Assembly: GCF_000737245.1 (NCBI RefSeq)
Contig: NZ_JPQU01000052.1
Location: 1 to 37,980, forward strand
DNA: 37,980 bases
Source: Pseudomonas syringae
GTDB lineage: Bacteria > Pseudomonadota > Gammaproteobacteria > Pseudomonadales > Pseudomonadaceae
Direction: 5' to 3'
The position numbers were made by a program, and so were the translations under genes. Below are positions 1 to 7,416 of the stretch, in pieces. Positions within the stretch are counted from its first letter, which is position 1; every line of letters starts with the position of its first letter. The notes under the pieces were generated by a model that saw only the letters and a program-made list of their open reading frames with translations, did no database searches and was not told the DNA's origin.

Positions 1-60
1 CCACAGTTCAGATCGCATTCTCTCTGTTGGAGCCGGGCTTGCCCGCGAAAAGGCCAACGC
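1..60. repeat. REP-like half element at window edge
   Basis: The stretch around 22-52 reads ttggagccgggcttgcccgc and then gaaaa. It resembles one arm of the REP-type palindromes found complete at 5397-5505 and 13863-13956. No opposite arm is visible in the window, so this is either a single REP or half of an element cut by the window edge. No gene is supported between 1 and 237. Confidence 0.45.
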
Positions 61-107
61 GGTATGCCTGAAAGCCTGCGGCGTCCGTTGTCACGGGACA
101 GGACCAT

Positions 108-215
108 GCTTACTTTTGACTGGGCCGGCATTGCGGCTCTATCAAAAGTGAGGCGCTGTAAAAGCGCAACCCTAAGCAGCGGTTACCTGAACAACGGATG
201 TGTGCACAAAATCAG
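108..215 (+). repeat. Dispersed structured repeat, copy A
   Basis: This copy shares the core GGCCGGCATT, the CAAAAGTGA block, a small GC hairpin followed by AACCCTAAG, and a tail near AACGGATGTGT with the stretches at 14262-14365 and 37840-37980. Inside it, ACTTTTGA (112-119) pairs with TCAAAAGT (142-149). GCGCT (153-157) pairs with AGCGC (163-167) around a GTAAA loop. The upstream half seen at 14.1 kb is missing, so this copy looks truncated. A 63-codon frame running through it is judged spurious. Confidence 0.7.
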
Positions 216-237
216 GACCTAGACAGCCAACTTCGAC

Positions 238-783
238 TCACGCAAACATCAAATACCAGAAAATCGCCGCTTCTCGAGTCTGCGGGTCGATCCCGCGATA
301 GCGCATGTGATCGACACCGCCAACCACGAATCCATACCCCTCATACAACCGACAAGCGGCCAGATTGTTGTTCTGGGTTTCCAGCATGATCCCCGGCAGG
401 TTGCGTTTTCGGCTCCAGAACTGGGCCACGTCCAGCAATGAACGAGCGACGCCCTTGCGCCGCGCCGAGGCATCTACCGCCAGTTCATCAATGTGCGCAA
501 AACCATTCCAGTGAGTGCTGAGCACCATATGCCCGACCGCTTGCGGACCCAGCCAGGCGACCAGCACGGTGCTGTCCGCAGCGTCGCGATAATCGCAGAA
601 CTCCTGGGAATCAATGCCGTAGTTCTTGCTATAAGGCTCCACCGGCTCGAACGGCCAGCATTCGACGCGCTCCCCCACCTGCGCCAGGGCATAGCCACTG
701 ACCGTGAAGGTGAACACACTGTTGAGGATGTAATCCTCGAAGCATTCGTCCGCAACCCGAATGCTTAATACCGGATTTGCCAA
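238..783 (-). CDS. GNAT-family N-acetyltransferase
   Basis: A 181-residue protein of the GNAT fold, predicted to move an acetyl group from acetyl-CoA to an amine. The acetyl-CoA binding loop is visible as ELAVDASARRKGVARSLLD (about residues 96-115, the R/Q-x-x-G-x-G/A pattern). It is followed by GIMLETQNNNLAACRLYEGY and the GF turn, which is the C-terminal half of the fold. That second block strongly resembles streptothricin acetyltransferases, but the acceptor substrate cannot be read from sequence and resistance is not implied. The start codon is TTG at 783, preceded by a GGGG stretch about nine bases upstream; no better in-frame start lies nearby. The gene lies 45 bp downstream of dnaQ on the same strand and may be co-transcribed. 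The acetyltransferase class is well supported; the substrate is unknown. Confidence 0.85.
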   Translation of the reverse strand: MANPVLSIRVADECFEDYILNSVFTFTVSGYALAQVGERVECWPFEPVEPYSKNYGIDSQEFCDYRDAADSTVLVAWLGPQAVGHMVLSTHWNGFAHIDELAVDASARRKGVARSLLDVAQFWSRKRNLPGIMLETQNNNLAACRLYEGYGFVVGGVDHMRYRGIDPQTREAAIFWYLMFA

Positions 784-828
784 AATCGTGACCCCGTTAC
801 GTTGTCAGTGAATGGGTCGAGCGTTCGA

Positions 829-1587
829 TCATGCCGTGGCTTGCGCGGCGGCCTCTTGCAACTGCACCCACAGCGCCGGGGCACCTGCCGCTTTGGCGAT
901 GGCCGCCATGCGCACATCGTGCTCGGCCAATTCGCTTTCGCTGGCCTGTATGACCCGACACCGCTGCCGGTCAGCCGGCAGGCGGCGAATTTCGGTGGCA
1001 GTGTTGCCAGAGCCTTCACCGGAACCATTGCCATCACTGGCATTGCCCGCCAGTGACAGGCTGGTCTGGCCGCCCGTCATGGTCAGGTAAACGTCGGCGA
1101 GAATCTCGGAGTCAAGCAGAGCTCCGTGCAGCTCACGGCCCGAGTTGTCGACGCCATAACGTTTGCACAAGGCATCGAGGCTGTTGCGCTGACCTGGATG
1201 ACGCTCACGTGCCATGAGCAAGGTGTCGAGCACCGTGCAATGGTCAGTGATGGTGGCTCTGTCGCGCTGCCCGATCAGGGCGAATTCGTTGTTGATGAAG
1301 CCAACGTCGAAGGGCGCGTTATGGATGATCAGCTGCGCGCCTTTGATGAACTCGAAAAACTCATCGGCCACTTCAGCAAAGCGCGGCTTGCCCACCAGAA
1401 ACTCGTTGGTAATACCGTGGACGCCGATAGCGCCCTCGTCACTTTCCCGATCGGGCTGCAGATAAACGTGGAAATGCCGCCCGGTCAGGCGACGGCCGAT
1501 CAGTTCGACACAACCGATCTCGATGATACGGTGACCATCGGTGACCGGCATACCGGTGGTTTCGGTATCCAGTACAACACTACGCAT
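829..1587 (-). CDS. dnaQ: DNA polymerase III epsilon subunit, 3'-5' proofreading exonuclease
   Basis: This is the replicative proofreader, which excises misincorporated nucleotides inside the Pol III core. The DEDDh exonuclease residues are all visible: D7 and E9 in VLDTETTGM (Exo I), D94 in HNAPFDVGF (Exo II), and H154 with D159 in HGALLDSEIL (Exo III). A clamp-binding-type motif QTSLSL sits at 174-179, where the E. coli protein has its beta-clamp motif, and is followed by a linker and a C-terminal segment that would contact the alpha subunit. At 252 residues it is near normal family length. Its ATG overlaps the end of rnhA by 8 bases on the same strand, so translation of the two is probably coupled. 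In E. coli dnaQ and rnhA are neighbours but divergent; here they are collinear, as in other Pseudomonas. Confidence 0.97.
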   Translation of the reverse strand: MRSVVLDTETTGMPVTDGHRIIEIGCVELIGRRLTGRHFHVYLQPDRESDEGAIGVHGITNEFLVGKPRFAEVADEFFEFIKGAQLIIHNAPFDVGFINNEFALIGQRDRATITDHCTVLDTLLMARERHPGQRNSLDALCKRYGVDNSGRELHGALLDSEILADVYLTMTGGQTSLSLAGNASDGNGSGEGSGNTATEIRRLPADRQRCRVIQASESELAEHDVRMAAIAKAAGAPALWVQLQEAAAQATA

Positions 1588-2032
1588 GCTTGATGCCTCT
1601 TACTTCATCCACACCGCGATTGGCCAACTGATCCGCGCGCTCGTTACCCGGATGGCCGATGTGCCCGCGGACCCATTGCCAGGTCACTGTATGGCGATTC
1701 ACTTGTTCGTCGAGCAACTGCCAGAGGTCAGCATTCTTCACCGGCTCTTTGGCGGCAGTCTTCCAGCCGCGTTTCTTCCAGTTGACCATCCACTCGGTGA
1801 TGCCTTTCATCACATATTGCGAGTCCGTCACCAGGGTCACATTGCAGGAACGCTTGAGTTCTTCAAGGCCGCGGATGGCGCCGGTCAGCTCCATTCGATT
1901 GTTGGTGGTATTGGCTTCACCACCCCACAACTCCTTCTCGACACCCTTGCAGACCAGCAAGGCCCCCCAGCCGCCAGGGCCAGGATTGCCTTTGCAGGCA
2001 CCATCGGTGAACAGTTCAACGCTATCACTCAT
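1580..2032 (-). CDS. rnhA: Ribonuclease HI
   Basis: A 150-residue RNase HI that cuts the RNA strand of RNA-DNA hybrids, removing R-loops and Okazaki primers in the cytoplasm. Catalytic residues sit at the same numbers as in E. coli: D10 (FTDGACKGNPGPGGWG), E48 (NRMEL), D70 (VTDSQYV), H124 (VRGHIGHPGNERAD) and D134. The protein is complete and has no extra domain. It lies 26 bp downstream of the methyltransferase and overlaps the dnaQ start by 8 bases, making a tight three-gene minus-strand unit. I see nothing unusual in it. Confidence 0.97.
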   Translation of the reverse strand: MSDSVELFTDGACKGNPGPGGWGALLVCKGVEKELWGGEANTTNNRMELTGAIRGLEELKRSCNVTLVTDSQYVMKGITEWMVNWKKRGWKTAAKEPVKNADLWQLLDEQVNRHTVTWQWVRGHIGHPGNERADQLANRGVDEVRGIKHA

Positions 2033-2058
2033 GTACAGACATCCAGAATTAGTTGGCT

Positions 2059-2826
2059 TCAGCGCTGTTCAGGCTCGCAGGTAGTGCGATTGACCTTGGC
2101 CATGGGCAGTGGAATCAGCTTGCCCATCGGTTCGCGACGCTGCTCGCGCAACGGTCGCAGGCCTACCACCAGCTTGCGGGCAACCAATAAATAGAAGCCG
2201 CCGCCAGGGCTCTGCCAGCCGTTACCAAGACGTTCAAGACCTGCAAGACGTGCTTGCCAGCTCGCTGAAGCAAGCGGCGGACGATAGCATCCGAAGCGAC
2301 GTTTCTCCAGCGCGAAGCCCAGCAGGTTCAGCCAGTCGGCGACCCGCGACGGCGAAATGCAGCGAGCTTTGTGCAGCGCGTCCTTGGCAAACACATGACG
2401 CAAACCCCACGCACTCCAGGGATTGATGCCAACGATCAACAGATGCCCGCCTGGACGTACGCTGCTGGCCGCCTCGCGCAGCAGACCGTGCGGTGACAGA
2501 CAGAAATCCAGACCATGCTGCATCACTACCACGTCGGCGGCGTGCTCGCTCAAAGGCCAGGCCTGTTCTTCGCAGACAATCTCCACCCCTGGCAAAGGCG
2601 CACCCAGGCGCACATTGCGCTGAACCTGTTGCGCCGCCGGAGGGGTTTCCGCAGACGGGCCGTAGTGCACCAGATAACCACCAAAAAAACGCCCGAGTTC
2701 TTCTTCAAGGACGCGGCGTTCTTCCTGCAGCAACAGCTGCCCCAGCGGCCCGGACAACCATTCGCGTGCTGAACTGATCAGTGCGAGCCATTCGGGATCA
2801 GCCTGGGCGAATGCTTCATTGGTCAT
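2059..2826 (-). CDS. Class I SAM-dependent methyltransferase-like protein (YafS-like)
   Basis: A 255-residue protein related to the methyltransferase (YafS type) found next to gloB and rnhA in many gammaproteobacteria. The second half of a Rossmann methyltransferase is readable: the block ending ADVVVMQHGLDFCLSPHGLL (motif II region), followed by VRPGGHLLIVGINPWSAWG (motif III). The glycine-rich motif I is not obvious, so SAM binding is inferred from family resemblance. I chose the ATG at 2826 over the one at 2841 because AGGA lies 7 bases before it, and the upstream ATG actually overlaps that ribosome-binding site. The substrate is not known to me. The C-terminus ends in a basic, arginine-rich tail. 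It is divergent from gloB with 70 bp between the starts. Confidence 0.85.
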   Translation of the reverse strand: MTNEAFAQADPEWLALISSAREWLSGPLGQLLLQEERRVLEEELGRFFGGYLVHYGPSAETPPAAQQVQRNVRLGAPLPGVEIVCEEQAWPLSEHAADVVVMQHGLDFCLSPHGLLREAASSVRPGGHLLIVGINPWSAWGLRHVFAKDALHKARCISPSRVADWLNLLGFALEKRRFGCYRPPLASASWQARLAGLERLGNGWQSPGGGFYLLVARKLVVGLRPLREQRREPMGKLIPLPMAKVNRTTCEPEQR

Positions 2827-2896
2827 GTGTGATCCTCGCATCGAGCCTCATTAGACTCTAAGATGCCTCATTGTTTCCAGCCAAGCGAACTGCGCC

Positions 2897-3676
2897 ATGA
2901 TACAGATCGATGCATTGCCCGCTTTTACCGACAACTACATCTGGTTGTTACAAGATCCTTCGAGCAAACACTGCGCCGTGGTTGATCCCGGTGATGCAGC
3001 GCCCGTACTCAACTGGCTGCAACAACACCCGGACTGGACCTTAAGCGACATTCTGGTGACACACCACCACCACGACCACGTCGGGGGCGTCGCCCAGCTC
3101 AAGCAGCACACCGGCGCCAAGGTATCGGGCCCAGCCAACGAGAACATCCCCGCCCGGGATGTCGATCTGCTCGATAACGATCGAATCAGTGTTCTCGGGC
3201 TGGACTTCGAAGTCTTCGCAGTACCCGGACATACCTTGGGGCACATAGCCTTTTATCACGCGGGCATGCCCAAGCCACTGCTGTTCTGCGGCGATACCCT
3301 GTTCGCGGCAGGTTGCGGTCGCCTGTTCGAAGGTACTCCGGCGCAAATGCACCATTCGCTGAGTCGCCTGAACGCGCTACCGGACAGCACCCTGGTTTAC
3401 TGCACCCACGAATACACCCTGAGCAATCTGCGCTTTGCCCAAGCGGTAGAACCGCACAATCTGGACATCGCCGATCGCCTTGCCCAAGTGACGCAGTGGC
3501 GCGCTGAAAACCGTATCAGCCTGCCCTCAAATCTAGCTCTGGAACGTCTCACAAACCCGTTCATTCGTACTAATGAAACATCTGTTAAAGAAAAAGCAGA
3601 CGAACGGACTGGAACCTCTAATCAGTCGCCAAGCGAGATTTTTGCGGCCCTGAGGGCATGGAAAGACAAGTTCTAA
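2897..3676 (+). CDS. gloB: Hydroxyacylglutathione hydrolase (glyoxalase II)
   Basis: Second enzyme of the glyoxalase pathway; it hydrolyses S-D-lactoylglutathione to D-lactate and glutathione in the cytosol. It is a metallo-beta-lactamase-fold protein: the binuclear metal site is visible as THHHHDHVGG (residues 55-64), GHTLGHIAFY, FCGDTLFAAGCGR and CTHEYTLSN. The C-terminal glyoxalase II domain ends with the usual RAWKDKF-like tail. Its 259 residues match the family. The stretch near residues 224-245 (TNETSVKEKADERTGTSN) is the least conserved part of such proteins. It stands alone on the plus strand, divergent from the methyltransferase, and mltD follows after 99 bp with its own promoter. 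Confidence 0.97.
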   Translation: MIQIDALPAFTDNYIWLLQDPSSKHCAVVDPGDAAPVLNWLQQHPDWTLSDILVTHHHHDHVGGVAQLKQHTGAKVSGPANENIPARDVDLLDNDRISVLGLDFEVFAVPGHTLGHIAFYHAGMPKPLLFCGDTLFAAGCGRLFEGTPAQMHHSLSRLNALPDSTLVYCTHEYTLSNLRFAQAVEPHNLDIADRLAQVTQWRAENRISLPSNLALERLTNPFIRTNETSVKEKADERTGTSNQSPSEIFAALRAWKDKF

Positions 3677-3710
3677 GCCGCCACTTTATGAGCACGAAAA
3701 TTCTCAAAGG

Positions 3711-3739
3711 TTGACCGTTGGCAGGGCTGTTCCTAGAAT
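3711..3739 (+). promoter_or_regulatory. Sigma-70-type promoter of mltD
   Basis: TTGACC at 3711-3716 and TAGAAT at 3734-3739 are separated by exactly 17 bases, each matching five of six consensus positions. The expected start of transcription is near 3746, about 30 bases before the mltD ATG. It lies in the 99-bp gap after gloB, so mltD need not rely on gloB readthrough. Confidence 0.7.
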
Positions 3740-3775
3740 CGCCCGACATTTTCGCCTGGAACTATCTCCCAGCCA

Positions 3776-5362
3776 ATGTCGTCATCTATACGTAGCACCC
3801 TCAATTCAGACGCATTGACTCGGTTGGCACAAGCTATCGCTGTAGCCGTGAGCGCTACGCTCGCGGGCTGTCAGACCACCAGCCATATCGAACCGAGCAG
3901 TACCCACCGCGCGCCCATTCTGACAGCGGGGATCAAGCAAAAACCGGTCTTTCTAAGCCATAAGCCTGCCCCGCTTGCGCCACCACAAGATGTCTGGGAG
4001 CGCATGCGCCAAGGCTTTCAGTTGCAGCAAGGCAACGACCTGAACCCGCGCATCGATCAACAACGTCTGTGGTTTGCCAACAATCCGTCGTTCCTGGAGA
4101 ACGCTGGCGAGCGCGGCAGCCTGTATATGCATTACATCGTCGAGCGTCTCGAAGAGCGCAATATGCCGCTTGAACTGGCGCTGCTGCCAGTCATCGAGAG
4201 CGCGTATAACCCGATGGCGGTTTCACGCAGCAATGCCGTGGGCCTGTGGCAGTTCATTCCGTCCACCGGGCGCTATTTCAACCTGCGTCAGACCAGTTTT
4301 TACGACGGACGCCGTGACATTCAGGCTTCCACCGGTGCGGCAATGGACTATCTGAGCCGCCTGCACGACATGTTCAACGGCGACTGGCTGCTGGCCCTGG
4401 CCGCTTACAATGCTGGCGAAGGTACTGTCAGCCGCGCCATCGAGCGCAACGAAAAGCTCGGCCTTCCGACGGATTACTGGAACCTGCCGCTACCGCAGGA
4501 AACCAAGGACTACGTGCCCAAGCTGCTGGCATTGTCGCAAGTGGTATTGGCCCCCGAGGCTTATGGCGTCAACCTCAACCCGATTGCCAACCAGCCGTAT
4601 TTTGAAGTCGTCGAACTCAACCAGCGCATGGATCTGTCCAAAGTCGCGGCCATGGCCGACATCGACGAAGACGAGCTGATCCAGCTCAATCCGGCCTTCA
4701 AAAAGCGCCTGACTATTGATGGCCCACAGCACTTGCTGGTGCCGACGTCGAAGAAGCAGTTGCTCACCGCCAGCCTGTCGAACATGAAGCCGCAGGAACT
4801 GGTGGACTGGCAGCAATATCGGGTTCGCAAGGGCGATACCCTCGCCAGCCTGGCCAGCCGTTATCAGGTGTCGGTCAGCTCCCTCAAGAGCAGCAACAAG
4901 CTCTCCGGCAACAACCTGAGCATTGGCCAGTCTCTAACTATCCCGACCCAGCCCGGCATGCGCCCTGCACAACCGGTGTTCGAAGAACTGGCAACGAATA
5001 CAAAACCGGCTCGCAGCCGCAATTACACGGTTAAAGCGGGCGACAACCTGTCGCTCATTGCCAAGAAGAACAAGGTCGACGTCAAGGAATTGCAGCACTG
5101 GAACAAGCTTTCCGGGCAAAACCTCAAGGTCGGCCAGACTCTGGTCATGGAAGACACCACCGTCAAAGCCAAAAGCACTGCGACGGCCAGTGCCAAGTCA
5201 GCTGACAAGAAGTCCATGCAATACAAGATCCAGAAAGGTGACTCGATGTATCTGGTCGCCAAGCGCTTCAATGTCGAGATGCAACATCTCAAGCGCTGGA
5301 ACCCTCGAACCGGGTCGGCACTCAAGCCAGGTCAGACATTGACTGTTTACCTACCGCATTGA
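3776..5362 (+). CDS. mltD: Membrane-bound lytic murein transglycosylase D with three LysM domains
   Basis: A lipoprotein that cleaves the glycan strands of peptidoglycan non-hydrolytically, giving 1,6-anhydromuramyl ends. A signal peptide ends in the lipobox LAGC, with the lipidated cysteine at residue 32. The SLT catalytic domain spans about residues 115-265: E141 in PVIESAYNP is the expected catalytic acid, followed by AVGLWQFIPSTGR and ALAAYNAGEGTV. Three LysM peptidoglycan-binding repeats follow at about 346-390, 415-460 and 482-526, each with a YxVxxGD start and a GQxL end. The total is 528 residues; E. coli MltD, as I recall, has two LysM repeats, so three is a longer version. The start is fixed by the signal peptide and by the promoter about 30 bases upstream. 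The REPIN immediately downstream may stabilise or end the transcript. Confidence 0.96.
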   Translation: MSSSIRSTLNSDALTRLAQAIAVAVSATLAGCQTTSHIEPSSTHRAPILTAGIKQKPVFLSHKPAPLAPPQDVWERMRQGFQLQQGNDLNPRIDQQRLWFANNPSFLENAGERGSLYMHYIVERLEERNMPLELALLPVIESAYNPMAVSRSNAVGLWQFIPSTGRYFNLRQTSFYDGRRDIQASTGAAMDYLSRLHDMFNGDWLLALAAYNAGEGTVSRAIERNEKLGLPTDYWNLPLPQETKDYVPKLLALSQVVLAPEAYGVNLNPIANQPYFEVVELNQRMDLSKVAAMADIDEDELIQLNPAFKKRLTIDGPQHLLVPTSKKQLLTASLSNMKPQELVDWQQYRVRKGDTLASLASRYQVSVSSLKSSNKLSGNNLSIGQSLTIPTQPGMRPAQPVFEELATNTKPARSRNYTVKAGDNLSLIAKKNKVDVKELQHWNKLSGQNLKVGQTLVMEDTTVKAKSTATASAKSADKKSMQYKIQKGDSMYLVAKRFNVEMQHLKRWNPRTGSALKPGQTLTVYLPH

Positions 5363-5396
5363 TGCATCCTCTCACCTGCCCCGGGCTTTCCATGTG

Positions 5397-5505
5397 CCCG
5401 TTGGAGCGAGGCTTGCCCGTGAAGAACGATGACACGGTGTATCTGTAACACCGCGTCATCGTTCTTCGCGGGCAAGTCGGATCGCCGCCCGCTCGCTTCA
5501 ACGGG
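5397..5505. repeat. REPIN-like long hairpin between mltD and nppA1
   Basis: Two nested inverted repeats. The inner arms 5412-5439 and 5449-5476 match at 26 of 28 positions around a 9-base loop. The outer arms 5397-5410 and 5492-5505 match at 13 of 14. The inner arms begin with CTTGCCCG, the same core as the REP palindromes at 13863-13956. The element begins about 35 bp after the mltD stop, where it can fold in the mRNA. No ribosome-binding site or gene lies in it. Confidence 0.85.
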
Positions 5506-5586
5506 TGCTTCGCTCAGCTACAACCCTTTTTCCAGTCGATACAAGCTGTTACTGTTACCGACCCAAAAGCCCAAGCCGTCTGGATC

Positions 5587-7416
5587 GTGATACGTCCCCT
5601 CCTGTTCGCCCTAAGCCTGGTCTTGAGCTTTCCCGTATGCGCAGCCATCAGCGAAAGCCACGGCTATGCGCAGTTTGGTGTGCTCAAGTATCCGGCCAGC
5701 TTCACCCACTTCGACTGGGTCAATCCCGAGGCGCCGAAAGGTGGCACCCTGCGGATGATGGCGTTCGGCACATTTGACACCCTCAACCCCTACACCTTCA
5801 AAGGCAGCAGCCCTGTTTCCACCGGCAACTTCCTGCAATACGGCATCAATGAGCTGAACGAACCGTTGATGGTCGGTACCGGGCAATATGACCCCTCTGG
5901 CGATGAACCGACCTCAAGCTACGGCCTCATCGCCCAGAGCGTCGAATTCAGTGAAGATCGCAGCTGGGTGGTGTTCAATCTTCGGCCTCAGGCCCGTTTC
6001 AACGACGGTAAACCGATCACTGCCTACGACGTCGCCTTCTCCTACAGAACGCTGCTCAAGGATGGACATCCGCAATACCGCACGGCTTTGCAGGAAGTGC
6101 AGCGGGTCGACATCCTCAATCGCCATCGCATCCGCTTTGTCCTGAAACGTGCCGGCAACCCGCTGCTGATCCTGCGCCTGGGCGAGCTGCCGGTGCTGCC
6201 GCAGCACTACTGGAAAGACCGCGACTTCAAGGCCACCACCTTCGAGCCGCCACTGGGTAGCGGACCGTATCGCATCACTAAAGTCATGCCCGGCCGGCAA
6301 CTGGTGTTTGAGCGGGTCAAGGATTACTGGGGCAAGGACCTGCCGGTCAATCGTGGCAAATACAACTTCAACCGGGTCGAAGTGGAGTTCTATCGCGACA
6401 GTGACGTGGCCTTCGAAGCCTTCAAGGCCGGTGAGTTCGACATCTATATCGAACATCAGGCCAAAAACTGGTCCACCGGCTACAACTTCTCCGCCGTGGC
6501 CAATGGGCAGGTGATCAAGGCACAGATCCCGCACAAGATCCCGACGCAAACCCAAGGCTTGTTCATGAACAGCCGCCGCAGCACCTTCGCCGACCTGAGA
6601 GTGCGAGAAGCGCTGGGCCTGATGTTCAACTTTGAATGGACCAATCGCACGCTGTTCAACGATGCCTACACGCGCACCATGAGTTACTACCCAAACAGCG
6701 AATTTTCCGCGACGGGCCTGCCGACGGGTGCCGAATGGCTGATGCTCTCGGCGTATCGCGACCAGTTGCCAGCGAGCCTTTTCACCCAGCCGTTCAGCGT
6801 GTCGAAGACCGACGGCGGCGGCATCCCCCGCGAAACCATGCGTAAAGCCCTGAAGCTGCTCGCCGAGGCAGGCTGGAAGTGGTCGGATCAACGCCTGGTA
6901 AACGCCGACAATCAACCACTGCGTTTTGAAATCCTGCTGGTCAATCCCAGCCTTGAACGAATCTTCCAGCCGTTTATCGAAGACCTGCGGCGCATCGGTA
7001 TCGACGCCAGCCTGCGCACCGTGGACCGCGCCCAGTACAAGCAGCGGCTGGACCAATTCGATTTCGACATGGTGAGCATGACCATGCCGCAAACCCTCAG
7101 CCCGGGACTTGAGCAATGGCAGTATTTTCATTCCAGCCAGGCCGACATCAAGGGCAGCAAGAATTACTCAGGCATCGCCAATCCGATGGTAGACGGGCTG
7201 CTCAATCAGCTTCTCGGCGCGCAAACCCGTGATTCGCAAGTCGCAGCAGCGCGGGCACTGGATCGTGTCCTGCTGTCGCAGCACTACATGATTCCCAACT
7301 GGTATCTGAACAATCATCGTCTGGCGTACCGCAATCGGTTCGCCATGGTCACCACCCCGCCCTACACCTTGGGGCTGCGCGCGTGGTGGCTCAAATCCCT
7401 GGAGAAGACTCAATGA
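5587..7416 (+). CDS. nppA1: Periplasmic solute-binding protein 1 of peptide-type ABC importer (YejA/NppA type)
   Basis: A 609-residue family 5 (oligopeptide-type) binding protein that delivers ligand to the permeases encoded downstream. The signal peptide is residues 1 to about 20 (hydrophobic run then PVCA/A). The mature start YPASFTHFDWVNPEAPKGG carries the PKGG block typical of YejA relatives, and domain motifs such as FNDGKPITAYDVAFSY and PLGSGPYRI are clear. The start codon is GTG at 5587, with only a weak TGGA upstream. Position and order match PA1811-PA1807 of P. aeruginosa, the nppA1A2BCD importer reported for peptidyl-nucleoside antibiotics; E. coli yejABEF takes up microcin C. The natural substrate here is inferred as oligopeptide-like. 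Its stop overlaps the next start by 4 bases (ATGA). Confidence 0.93.
   Translation: MIRPLLFALSLVLSFPVCAAISESHGYAQFGVLKYPASFTHFDWVNPEAPKGGTLRMMAFGTFDTLNPYTFKGSSPVSTGNFLQYGINELNEPLMVGTGQYDPSGDEPTSSYGLIAQSVEFSEDRSWVVFNLRPQARFNDGKPITAYDVAFSYRTLLKDGHPQYRTALQEVQRVDILNRHRIRFVLKRAGNPLLILRLGELPVLPQHYWKDRDFKATTFEPPLGSGPYRITKVMPGRQLVFERVKDYWGKDLPVNRGKYNFNRVEVEFYRDSDVAFEAFKAGEFDIYIEHQAKNWSTGYNFSAVANGQVIKAQIPHKIPTQTQGLFMNSRRSTFADLRVREALGLMFNFEWTNRTLFNDAYTRTMSYYPNSEFSATGLPTGAEWLMLSAYRDQLPASLFTQPFSVSKTDGGGIPRETMRKALKLLAEAGWKWSDQRLVNADNQPLRFEILLVNPSLERIFQPFIEDLRRIGIDASLRTVDRAQYKQRLDQFDFDMVSMTMPQTLSPGLEQWQYFHSSQADIKGSKNYSGIANPMVDGLLNQLLGAQTRDSQVAAARALDRVLLSQHYMIPNWYLNNHRLAYRNRFAMVTTPPYTLGLRAWWLKSLEKTQ

Noticed and set aside
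5914..7131. 405-codon open frame antisense to nppA1
   Set aside because: High-GC codon use keeps the opposite frame free of stops. The sense strand encodes a complete family 5 binding protein with motifs, and the antisense product has no recognisable domain.
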